5,229 nt of DNA from assembly GCA_017518785.1 (NCBI GenBank), contig JAFWUA010000071.1:1-5229 (forward strand), written 5' to 3'. Each line of letters opens with the position of its first letter. The stretch's first letter is position 1. The position numbers and the translations under genes were made by a program. The notes below the pieces were generated by a model. That model saw only the letters and a list, made by a program, of their open reading frames with translations. It was not told the DNA's origin and did not search any database. This DNA comes from Neisseriaceae bacterium (GTDB lineage Bacteria > Pseudomonadota > Gammaproteobacteria > Burkholderiales > Neisseriaceae). Below, piece after piece: positions 1 through 5,172 of the stretch.

Positions 1-95
1 ACGCGGAAGCGCACGCTCTTGTCGGCACGGTTGTTGGCAGCGTTCAGGGCCTCGGTGATGGTACCGTCATCCACAACACTAATTGGCATACTCAT
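1..95 (-). CDS. Partial, compositionally foreign coding fragment (possible start of a Bacteroidota pectinesterase-like protein)
   Basis: The minus strand reads openly from an ATG at 93-95 to the window edge, about 31 codons. It passes through the stretch DDGTITEALNAANNRADK and ends in SVRFR. The codons are GC-rich with C or G mostly in third position (GCC, CTG, AAC, GAC, CGC), and the first 60 bases are about 65% GC, while everything after about 115 is AT-rich. From memory, the DGT-x-x-EALNAAN-x-R-x-DK pattern recalls the start of the pectinesterase or pectate-lyase domain in Bacteroidota such as Prevotella, but a fragment this short does not prove a family. The ATG has no clear ribosome binding site. 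Two in-frame TAA codons lie about 15 bases upstream of it. The fragment sits where I would expect rplY after prs in Neisseria. It may be a chimeric contig end rather than a gene of this organism. Confidence 0.35.
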   Translation of the reverse strand, partial: MSMPISVVDDGTITEALNAANNRADKSVRFR

Positions 96-125
96 ACAAA
101 GATACGCCAATTATTATTTAACGCA

Positions 126-1112
126 TCAGGGAAGAAATAATGCACCTGGTGCGGTTAAATCTTCATTGAAGAGATACGATACTGACTCTTCATTGCTAAT
201 TCGTCTCATAGTTTCGGCTAATAAACCAGAAATGCTAATTTGACGTATTTTATTACATGCTTGTGCAGGTGCAGTCAAAGGAATGGTATCAGTTACCACT
301 ACTTGATCTATTTCTGAACTTGCAATACGAGAAATCGCTTCTCCAGAAAAAACAGCATGTGTTGCATACGCTAATACACCTGCTGCTCCACGTTCTTTTA
401 ATGCTGATGCTGCTTTACATAATGTATTGGCAGTGTCAATCATATCATCAATCAATAAACAAGTACGTCCCTCAATATCGCCGATAACATTCATAACTTC
501 GGCTACATTGGCTTTGGGACGGCGTTTATCGATAATCGCTAAATCTGTATTCAATACTTTGGCAACCGCACGTGCTCTAACTACGCCACCAATATCAGGG
601 CTAACAACAATCAAATTTTCAATGCGTTGATTTAAGATGTCGTGCGTCAGTATTGGTGTGGCATAGATATTATCCACAGGAATATCAAAAAACCCTTGAA
701 TTTGATCCGCATGTAAATCAACCGTCAAAACACGATCTATTCCGGCAGAGCACAACATATTTGCCACTAATTTAGCGGTAATAGGAACTCGCACCGAACG
801 TGGTCTTCTATCTTGACGTGCATAACCAAAATAAGGAATGGCTGCGGTAACTCTTCCGGCAGACGCTCGTTTCAGTGCATCTGCCATAGTTAAAATTTCC
901 ATCAGATTGTCATTAGTTGGTGCACATGTGGATTGCAAAATAAAAACATCTCGTCCGCGTACATTTTCTAACAATTCCACCGACACTTCACCGTCAGAAA
1001 ACTTCGACACATTAATATTTCCTACGGAAATATTGAGATGTCTCACCACGTGTTCTGCTAATTTAGGATTTGCATTCCCTGTAAAAACCATCAAATTGTC
1101 GTAATTTGCCAT
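126..1112 (-). CDS. prs: Ribose-phosphate pyrophosphokinase (PRPP synthetase)
   Basis: A cytoplasmic enzyme that transfers pyrophosphate from ATP to ribose 5-phosphate, making PRPP for purine, pyrimidine, histidine, tryptophan and NAD synthesis. From the chosen ATG the protein has 328 residues, against 327 as I recall for Neisseria. Visible class I motifs are FSDGE (38-42), YFGYARQDR (94-102), the PRPP synthase signature beginning DLHADQIQGFFD (132-143), the catalytic-loop DKRRPK with Lys196 (195-200), and the ribose-phosphate-binding loop LLIDDMIDTANT (219-230). It ends in SYLFNE plus a short tail, as in Neisseria. The start at 1110-1112 (MANYDNLMVF) is chosen on family length; it has only a weak GGGG upstream. 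A GTG at 1155-1157 in the same frame would add 15 residues (MFSKKRTHLYLDGAD) and has a much better AGGAG at 1164-1168, so the true start is open. It lies downstream of tRNA-Gln but behind a terminator, so it probably has its own promoter. Confidence 0.97.
   Translation of the reverse strand: MANYDNLMVFTGNANPKLAEHVVRHLNISVGNINVSKFSDGEVSVELLENVRGRDVFILQSTCAPTNDNLMEILTMADALKRASAGRVTAAIPYFGYARQDRRPRSVRVPITAKLVANMLCSAGIDRVLTVDLHADQIQGFFDIPVDNIYATPILTHDILNQRIENLIVVSPDIGGVVRARAVAKVLNTDLAIIDKRRPKANVAEVMNVIGDIEGRTCLLIDDMIDTANTLCKAASALKERGAAGVLAYATHAVFSGEAISRIASSEIDQVVVTDTIPLTAPAQACNKIRQISISGLLAETMRRISNEESVSYLFNEDLTAPGALFLP
740..751 (-). repeat. Uptake-sequence-like element inside prs, weakest copy
   Basis: The minus strand reads GCTCTGCCGGAA, which matches AGTCTGCCGGAA at 10 of 12 positions and contains the complete TCTGCCGGAA core. 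It encodes the Ser-Ala-Gly of the conserved CSAGID segment of Prs, so protein constraint may explain part of the match. Confidence 0.4.
854..865 (-). repeat. Uptake-sequence-like element inside prs
   Basis: The minus strand reads CGTCTGCCGGAA, which matches the intergenic element AGTCTGCCGGAA at 11 of 12 positions. It encodes Ser-Ala-Gly in the RASAGRVTAA segment of Prs. Family uptake sequences commonly occur inside genes as well as in intergenic hairpins, so this is consistent with the same element, though coding constraint is an alternative. Confidence 0.5.
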
Positions 1113-1163
1113 ATCAGCCCCATCTAAATAAAGATGTGTTCTCTTTTTTGAAAACACCTGCCG

Positions 1164-1195
1164 CTCCTATAAATTTGCGGAAAGTGCCAATTGTA
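1164..1195 (-). promoter_or_regulatory. Possible prs promoter -10 and Shine-Dalgarno region
   Basis: Reading the minus strand, a TACAAT hexamer (1190-1195) resembles a sigma-70 -10 box. About 20 bases later comes AGGAG (1164-1168), six bases before the GTG at 1155-1157. No convincing -35 box lies 16-18 bases upstream of TACAAT, so the promoter call is weak. The AGGAG is a clear ribosome binding sequence and is the main argument for the longer Prs start. The rest of the AT-rich stretch between prs and the terminator at 1366 shows no gene that I can support. Confidence 0.3.
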
Positions 1196-1365
1196 CGCTT
1201 TTTTTACACTTCTTAAATGTGAAAACAGATAAAATTAGCTTGTTATTTTAATTATCTTTTATCAAATGCCATAATAACCAATCACAAAGAGCTGCAAAAA
1301 ATTTCAATAAAGATTTGTATTTTGGCACTTGACAACTTTTCCAACACCAATTTAATTCATTTATC

Positions 1366-1399
1366 AAAAAATTGTGTCGCACAAAATGTGCGACACAAT
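1366..1399 (-). terminator. Rho-independent terminator after tRNA-Gln
   Basis: A perfect 13-bp inverted repeat has left arm ATTGTGTCGCACA (1371-1383), a 3-base loop (1384-1386) and right arm 1387-1399. On the minus strand the hairpin is followed at once by six T (1366-1371), the classic intrinsic terminator form. It lies 12 bases beyond the 3' end of tRNA-Gln and should end the lolB–ispE–tRNA transcript before prs. On the plus strand no T-tract follows, so it acts in one direction. Confidence 0.88.
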
Positions 1400-1410
1400 C
1401 CTTGATTTAG

Positions 1411-1486
1411 TGGCTGGGGAGGAAGGATTCGAACCTTCGCATGCTGGGATCAAAACCCAGTGTCTTAACCACTTGACGACTCCCCA
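1411..1486 (-). tRNA. tRNA-Gln (anticodon UUG), CCA encoded
   Basis: The minus strand folds into a complete 76-base cloverleaf. The acceptor stem is TGGGGAG with CTCCCCA, the D-stem is GTC with GAC, and the anticodon stem is CTGGG with CCCAG around the loop TTTTGAT. The T-arm is GAAGG-TTCGAAT-CCTTC, the discriminator base is G, and the CCA end is encoded at 1411-1413. The central loop triplet TTG reads glutamine CAA codons, and CAG by wobble. The gene starts 18 bases after the ispE stop and precedes the terminator at 1366-1399. It is therefore probably cut out of the lolB–ispE transcript rather than made from its own promoter; I see none in the 18-base gap. Confidence 0.97.
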
Positions 1487-1504
1487 ATAAACTTACAATT
1501 CGTA

Positions 1505-2359
1505 TTATGAAGAAAAACCCAAGCGATATAGTGGGTGCTCTTTTAATCCTGATACGCAAAATGTTGGATAAAAATGTTTAACTTCATCTTTAATCCGTTG
1601 TGCATCTTCAAGACTATCTGCTGGTAAAAACACACAGCTTCCAGAGCCAGTCATCACAGCATCACCATACTTTCGCAATAATTCCAACGCTGCTTTAACT
1701 TCGCTATACTGTGCGACTACAACACTTTGCAAATCATTGTGAAGCACAATATTATCTTCAAGACTGCTGATTCTGACATGTTTAGAATTTCTTGTCAAGC
1801 CCTCATGATTAAAAATTTTCGCAGTTGAAACATTAACCGATGGGTAAATCACTACATAATAGCGTTGCGGCACATTGATTGCAGTCAATTTTTCTCCAAT
1901 TCCTTCCACAAAAGCATTTTTTCCAAATATAAAAAATGGCACATCAGCCCCCAATTCCAGTGCCATTTCTTGCAATTGCGAACGTGATAAACCACACTGC
2001 CATAATTGATTTAATACCAATAACACCGTAGCTGCATCAGAACTACCTCCCCCCAAACCTCCTCCCATAGGAATTTTCTTATCCAAGCCAATATCCACGC
2101 CCATGCAAGAGAGAGTTTTATCTTGCAATAATTTTGCCGCACGCACTGTTAAATCTTGTTCTGGCAATACATCTGTTTGTGGGTTATGCAAAATTATTTG
2201 TTTATCATCACGAACTCTTAAATAAACTGTATCGCATAAATCAATTAGACAAAAAACACTTTCCAACAAGTGATAGCCATCTTCTCTTCTACCTACAACA
2301 TTAAGCATTAGATTGAGTTTTGCTGGTGCTAAATAAGCATTTTCATCAGAAAATATCAC
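1505..2359 (-). CDS. ispE: 4-diphosphocytidyl-2-C-methyl-D-erythritol kinase
   Basis: A cytoplasmic GHMP-family kinase that phosphorylates CDP-methylerythritol at the 2-hydroxyl with ATP, the fourth step of the MEP pathway to isoprenoids. With the GTG start at 2357-2359 it has 284 residues (about 281 in Neisseria from memory). Visible motifs are PAKLN (12-16, with the substrate-site Lys14), the glycine-rich ATP loop PMGGGLGGGSSDAA (97-110), GADVP (137-141, with Asp139 the likely catalytic base), and the third GHMP motif MTGSGS (236-241). The GTG is preferred because its GTGA overlaps the lolB TGA stop and AGGA lies 7 bases upstream. An ATG at 2378-2380 in the same frame would add 7 residues but has no ribosome binding sequence. 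The gene is coupled to lolB upstream and followed after 18 bases by tRNA-Gln. Confidence 0.96.
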   Translation of the reverse strand: MIFSDENAYLAPAKLNLMLNVVGRREDGYHLLESVFCLIDLCDTVYLRVRDDKQIILHNPQTDVLPEQDLTVRAAKLLQDKTLSCMGVDIGLDKKIPMGGGLGGGSSDAATVLLVLNQLWQCGLSRSQLQEMALELGADVPFFIFGKNAFVEGIGEKLTAINVPQRYYVVIYPSVNVSTAKIFNHEGLTRNSKHVRISSLEDNIVLHNDLQSVVVAQYSEVKAALELLRKYGDAVMTGSGSCVFLPADSLEDAQRIKDEVKHFYPTFCVSGLKEHPLYRLGFSS

Positions 2360-2370
2360 AATACTTTCCT
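2356..2370 (-). promoter_or_regulatory. lolB–ispE translational coupling site (AGGA plus GTGA overlap)
   Basis: Within the last codons of lolB, AGGA (2367-2370) lies 7 bases before a GTG whose last two bases are the first two of the lolB stop TGA, giving a 4-base overlap. This is the usual arrangement for a ribosome that ends one gene and restarts on the next. It decides the ispE start in favour of GTG over the upstream ATG. Confidence 0.6.
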
Positions 2371-2964
2371 TTGTGGACATTGAATTTCATTGTCATTCAC
2401 AATGTTTTCAAAATTATTAAATATTAAACGAATGCTTATTCCATCACGATTAATAGTTAAACGTTTGGGTTGTTTAGTTTGCGGATTTATCTCACGTTGA
2501 ATTAACCACCCTGCTTGCTGTAAAACGCCATTAGGTAAAATTGAATGAGCACTATCTGTGGCATATTTTCCCCAAGCCCATAAATCTAAATAATCTAATG
2601 GAATAGAAAATCCAGTTAAACGATATGCTAATGCTTGTGCTGAATCATCATAAAACACCTCACCTTGCGAATTTTGTGCAAGCACCCCATTTTTATCACG
2701 ACACAGTTGCCCTACTGTATTTCCCAATGGAGTATTTACATCAATTGTTTGTACTTCTTCCCCATTTACCCAATGAAACGACGCAAAATTACCTTTGTTT
2801 TGTGCATCTTTTACCGACAAACGTCCATCTGCTATAAATACTTGATTTTGATTAGCCACCTGCCAATCGGCAGTATGTGTTGAAGACAAATTGCTACATG
2901 CAGATAAAACAAATAAGCTAAACAAACAAACTACAATCGAACTATTATCTATGTTTATTTTCAT
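2356..2964 (-). CDS. lolB: Outer-membrane lipoprotein insertion factor LolB
   Basis: LolB is itself a lipoprotein on the inner face of the outer membrane. It receives lipoproteins from the periplasmic carrier LolA and places them in the outer membrane. The 202-residue product has a short N-terminus, a hydrophobic segment at about residues 9-22 and the lipobox L20-S21-A22-C23. Cys23 would be the lipidated first residue, and the following Ser fits outer-membrane sorting rather than inner-membrane retention by Asp at +2. The mature part shows ADGRLSVK (45-52), a NFASFHW strand (59-65), TPLGNTVGQL (78-87) and a GFSIPLDYLDLWAWGK segment (118-133), in the order expected for the LolB beta-barrel. 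Length matches the family (about 190-210). GAGG (2972-2975) lies 7 bases before the ATG. It is first in a likely operon with ispE and tRNA-Gln. Confidence 0.94.
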   Translation of the reverse strand: MKINIDNSSIVVCLFSLFVLSACSNLSSTHTADWQVANQNQVFIADGRLSVKDAQNKGNFASFHWVNGEEVQTIDVNTPLGNTVGQLCRDKNGVLAQNSQGEVFYDDSAQALAYRLTGFSIPLDYLDLWAWGKYATDSAHSILPNGVLQQAGWLIQREINPQTKQPKRLTINRDGISIRLIFNNFENIVNDNEIQCPQRKVL

Positions 2965-2986
2965 AGTTAAACCTCACAGTCATTGA

Positions 2987-2992
2987 ATTGTA
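2987..2992 (-). promoter_or_regulatory. Possible lolB promoter -10 box
   Basis: On the minus strand TACAAT lies 22 bases upstream of the lolB ATG and matches the sigma-70 -10 consensus at five of six positions. The -35 position would fall inside the left arm of the repeat pair at 3000-3041, where no good TTGACA-like hexamer is seen. The call is therefore tentative. Confidence 0.3.
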
Positions 2993-2999
2993 TAAATAT

Positions 3000-3041
3000 A
3001 AGTCTGCCGGAAAGTTTAGTAAATACCTTTCCGGCAGACTT
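3000..3041. repeat. Inverted pair of uptake-sequence-like elements between divergent genes
   Basis: Two perfect 15-base arms, AAGTCTGCCGGAAAG at 3000-3014 and its reverse complement at 3027-3041, are separated by 12 bases. Each contains the 12-mer AGTCTGCCGGAA (plus at 3001-3012, minus at 3029-3040). The pair could form a strong hairpin, but no T-tract follows on either strand. It also lies between two genes that start away from each other, so it is not a normal terminator. Neisseriaceae uptake sequences often occur as such inverted pairs, usually behind genes. Confidence 0.8.
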
Positions 3042-3066
3042 GTAATCAATTTTAATATATTATAAA
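3040..3066 (+). promoter_or_regulatory. Possible promoter of the nitronate monooxygenase gene
   Basis: TTGTAA (3040-3045) and TATAAA (3061-3066) could serve as -35 and -10 boxes, but the spacing is only 15 bases, shorter than ideal. A start near 3073 would leave a leader of about 23 bases containing the GGAGAG ribosome binding site at 3083-3088. The region is very AT-rich, so chance matches are likely. Confidence 0.25.
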
Positions 3067-3095
3067 AAATGCTTTTAATATTGGAGAGAATAAAT

Positions 3096-4145
3096 ATGAA
3101 AAATAATCCTTTACCATCAAAATATCCGTTAATTCAAGCACCTTTGGCTGGGGTTCAAAATTCGGCTATGACAATTGCAGTGTGTCGTGCTGGTGGTTTG
3201 GGTTCATTAGCTGCGGCAATGCTTTCTTCTGAAACATTAGAACAAGAAATTCAAACTATTCAGGCTGTTTGCGATGCTCCGTTTAATGTAAATTTCTTTG
3301 CTCATACCTTGCCTGAAATTACCGCAGAACAGAATGACAAATGGTTGAATTTATTAGATAAATATTTTGATGAATTTGGTATTGATAAACACAATTTACC
3401 ACAAGGTGTGATTCGCCGCCCATTTGATGAAAACCAGTTGGCAGTGGTGGAAAAATATCGTCCTGATGTGGTGTCATTTCATTTTGGCTTGCCCAAAAAA
3501 CATTTATTGGACGCAGTTAAAGCCACAGGTGCCTTGGTTTTATCATCAGCAACTACCTTAAAAGAAGGTTTATGGTTGCAAGAGAATGGTGCAGATATGG
3601 TAATTGCACAAGGGATTGAAGCTGGTGGGCATCGTGGTATGTTTTTGGACGATGATTTATCTTGTCAAATGGGGGTATTTGCCTTAACTGAAATTTTATC
3701 AAAAAAATTAAATATTCCGGTAATTGCAGCTGGTGGTATTGCCAATACAAACTCCATTCGTGCTGCTTATAAATTAGGGGCAAGTGCCGTGCAAATTGGT
3801 ACTGCTTATATGTTGTGTAAAGAAAGTACGATTAATCCTTTATATAGACAAGCATTAGAAAACGCTGCTAAACAACCTGAAAATAGCCCCACTGCCTTAA
3901 CTAATATATTTTCCGGCAGACCTGCACGTGGGATTGTCAATCGTTTAATGAAAGAATTAGGGTTTATTCATAAAGACACTATGCCATTTCCATTTGCTGC
4001 TACTGCCACCGGTGCATTAAAGATAGAAGCTGAAAAACAAGGAAACACAGGATTTTCAACTCTTTGGTGCGGACAAAATCCTACTGGTTGTAAAAATATT
4101 TCGGCTTATGATTTAACACAGGAATTAATTAAAGCATTTGAATAA
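3096..4145 (+). CDS. Nitronate monooxygenase-like FMN enzyme (NMO / 2-nitropropane dioxygenase family)
   Basis: Probably a cytoplasmic FMN-dependent TIM-barrel enzyme that oxidises alkyl nitronates such as propionate 3-nitronate, detoxifying them. The 349-residue product shows the family motifs in order. These are QAPLAGVQN near the N-terminus (14-22), RAGGLGSL (31-38), AQGIEAGGHRG (171-181, where His179 fits the catalytic His of class I enzymes), the phosphate-binding VIAAGGIA (209-216) with IGTAY (234-238), and SGRPARGI (273-280). The start at 3096 is chosen over an ATG at 3069 because GGAGAG (3083-3088) lies 7 bases before it and the family begins close to this point. It is divergent from lolB, convergent with folE2, and appears monocistronic. 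FabK-type enoyl reductases share the fold, but the EAGGH and SGRPARG motifs favour an NMO. The actual substrate cannot be read from sequence. Confidence 0.88.
   Translation: MKNNPLPSKYPLIQAPLAGVQNSAMTIAVCRAGGLGSLAAAMLSSETLEQEIQTIQAVCDAPFNVNFFAHTLPEITAEQNDKWLNLLDKYFDEFGIDKHNLPQGVIRRPFDENQLAVVEKYRPDVVSFHFGLPKKHLLDAVKATGALVLSSATTLKEGLWLQENGADMVIAQGIEAGGHRGMFLDDDLSCQMGVFALTEILSKKLNIPVIAAGGIANTNSIRAAYKLGASAVQIGTAYMLCKESTINPLYRQALENAAKQPENSPTALTNIFSGRPARGIVNRLMKELGFIHKDTMPFPFAATATGALKIEAEKQGNTGFSTLWCGQNPTGCKNISAYDLTQELIKAFE
3911..3922 (-). repeat. Uptake-sequence-like element inside the nitronate monooxygenase gene
   Basis: The minus strand reads GGTCTGCCGGAA, which matches AGTCTGCCGGAA at 11 of 12 positions. 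On the coding strand it covers the Ser-Gly-Arg of the conserved SGRPARG motif. Either the motif's codons happen to give the match, or codon choice (TCC GGC AGA) has been kept for the element. Confidence 0.45.
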
Positions 4146-4167
4146 AACATTTTGATTTAATTAAGAC

Positions 4168-4219
4168 AAAAACAACTTTCCGGCAGACTTTATAATACTC
4201 TGCCGGAAAGTTGTTTTTT
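4168..4219. terminator. Bidirectional terminator between convergent genes, built on an uptake-sequence-like pair
   Basis: A perfect 20-bp inverted repeat has left arm 4168-4187 and right arm 4199-4218, with an 11-base loop. The outer parts are A5 and T6 runs (4168-4172 and 4214-4219), so each strand shows a GC-rich stem followed by a T-tract. The stem contains AGTCTGCCGGAA on the minus strand (4178-4189, exact) and ACTCTGCCGGAA on the plus strand (4197-4208, 11 of 12). It lies 22 bases after the monooxygenase stop and 9 bases beyond the folE2 stop, so it should terminate both. Neisseriaceae commonly build terminators from inverted uptake sequences. Confidence 0.9.
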
Positions 4220-4227
4220 ATTGAATA

Positions 4228-5001
4228 TCAAGGATAAACTATTTTGGCATAAGCTGAATGATTGTGAATTGATTCAAAATTTTCGCTTTCAACTGTAAAG
4301 CATTTAACACGCTTTTCGGCACGTAGGGCAGCTGATACGTCTCTTACAATATCTTCAACAAATTTAGGGTGATCGTAAGCATATTCCGTAACATATTTTT
4401 CATCTGGTCTTTTTAGTAAACCATATAATTGACAAGATGCTTGATTTTCAACTAAATCAATAATTTCTTCTGGTTCAATCGCACAATTACTACATAAGGA
4501 AACGGTAACATGGGAACGCTGATTATGTGCCCCATAAGCTGATATTTCTTTGGAACATGGACAAAGACTGGTAACTGGAATCACAACTTTAATCGATGAA
4601 TTATATTCACCATTAGCATATTCGCCGCTTAAAGTTATATCATAATCCATCAGGCTTTTAATTCCAGAAACAGGTGCTGATTTGGTACGAAAAAAAGGTG
4701 CTTGAATTTCAATTTGTCCTGCATCTGACGCTAAATCACGCAACATGGTATGAGTAAGCATAGAAAGTGCATCATAGCCAATAGCATCATCGTATGCCTC
4801 AATTAATGCTACAAAACGCGACATATGCGTACCCTTTTGATGTGCAGGCAAATATACCGACATTGCCACCGTAGCAATCGTTGGCTGCTCTCCTTGTGCA
4901 GTACGCCATTTTAGCGGAATACGCAAACCTCTTATTCCCACACGAGTAATCGCTAAATTACGTGTATCCGCACTACTTTGCACATCTGCAATTGCGTTCA
5001 T
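4228..5001 (-). CDS. folE2: GTP cyclohydrolase FolE2 (type IB)
   Basis: A cytoplasmic enzyme that converts GTP to 7,8-dihydroneopterin triphosphate, the first step of folate synthesis, and an alternative to the zinc-dependent FolE. The product has 257 residues, the same as Neisseria FolE2 from memory. It begins MNAIADVQSS and carries the family motifs PAHQKGTHMSRF (52-63), the SLCPCSKEIS loop with Cys147 and Cys149, GAHNQRSH with His159, KFVED with Glu216, and ESENFESIHNHSAY with His246. Cys147, His159 and Glu216 match the metal and active-site positions I recall for the gonococcal enzyme, so it should be active. The ATG at 4999-5001 has only a weak AGG about 9 bases upstream. It is alone on its strand here, convergent with the monooxygenase gene. 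Zinc-responsive control is known for some folE2 genes, but I see no clear Zur site. Confidence 0.96.
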   Translation of the reverse strand: MNAIADVQSSADTRNLAITRVGIRGLRIPLKWRTAQGEQPTIATVAMSVYLPAHQKGTHMSRFVALIEAYDDAIGYDALSMLTHTMLRDLASDAGQIEIQAPFFRTKSAPVSGIKSLMDYDITLSGEYANGEYNSSIKVVIPVTSLCPCSKEISAYGAHNQRSHVTVSLCSNCAIEPEEIIDLVENQASCQLYGLLKRPDEKYVTEYAYDHPKFVEDIVRDVSAALRAEKRVKCFTVESENFESIHNHSAYAKIVYP

Positions 5002-5041
5002 AATATAAAACCTAATGTAAGATTAAATTGATAAGCCGGCT

Positions 5042-5071
5042 AATATACCAAATGATGCTATATATCAGCAA
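5042..5071 (-). promoter_or_regulatory. Possible folE2 promoter
   Basis: On the minus strand TTGCTG (5066-5071) and TATATT (5042-5047) are separated by 18 bases, about 41 bases upstream of the folE2 start. The -10 is a fair match and the -35 a poor one. The small palindrome AGCCGGCT (5034-5041) lies just downstream, near the expected transcription start. No known operator is recognised in it. Confidence 0.25.
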
Positions 5072-5172
5072 TAACTTACCAAATGCAGCTTGTAATATTA
5101 CTTTTGTAAAACTCAATTTAAAAAACAGTAGTAAAGCAACTTTGGTCATTTAGCAAAGTCTTTTTACTTCTT

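Noticed and set aside
427..1104. Open frames on the plus strand opposite prs (427-630 and 838-1104)
   Set aside because: They are fully antisense to a well-supported Prs, have no ribosome binding site and no recognisable protein features.
1329..1357. TTGACA on the plus strand followed 17 bases later by TTAATT, resembling a promoter
   Set aside because: The -10 is poor and no plus-strand gene follows; only the tRNA and ispE on the other strand lie downstream.
2625..2883. Two overlapping plus-strand open frames opposite lolB
   Set aside because: They are antisense to LolB, in competing frames, and lack start signals.
3553..3783. Open frame on the minus strand opposite the monooxygenase gene
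   Set aside because: It is antisense to conserved motifs of that enzyme, and its composition looks like a reverse-strand shadow.
5002..5080. Zur-type operator upstream of folE2
   Set aside because: folE2 is Zur-controlled in some bacteria, but I find no TGTTAT-ATAACA-type palindrome here. The TGCT-AGCA dyad at 5056-5070 is short and imperfect.
5139..5165. Weak stem ACTTTG with CAAAGT followed by T5 on the plus strand, terminator-like
   Set aside because: The stem is only 6 bp with a 9-base loop, low GC, and no plus-strand gene ends before it.
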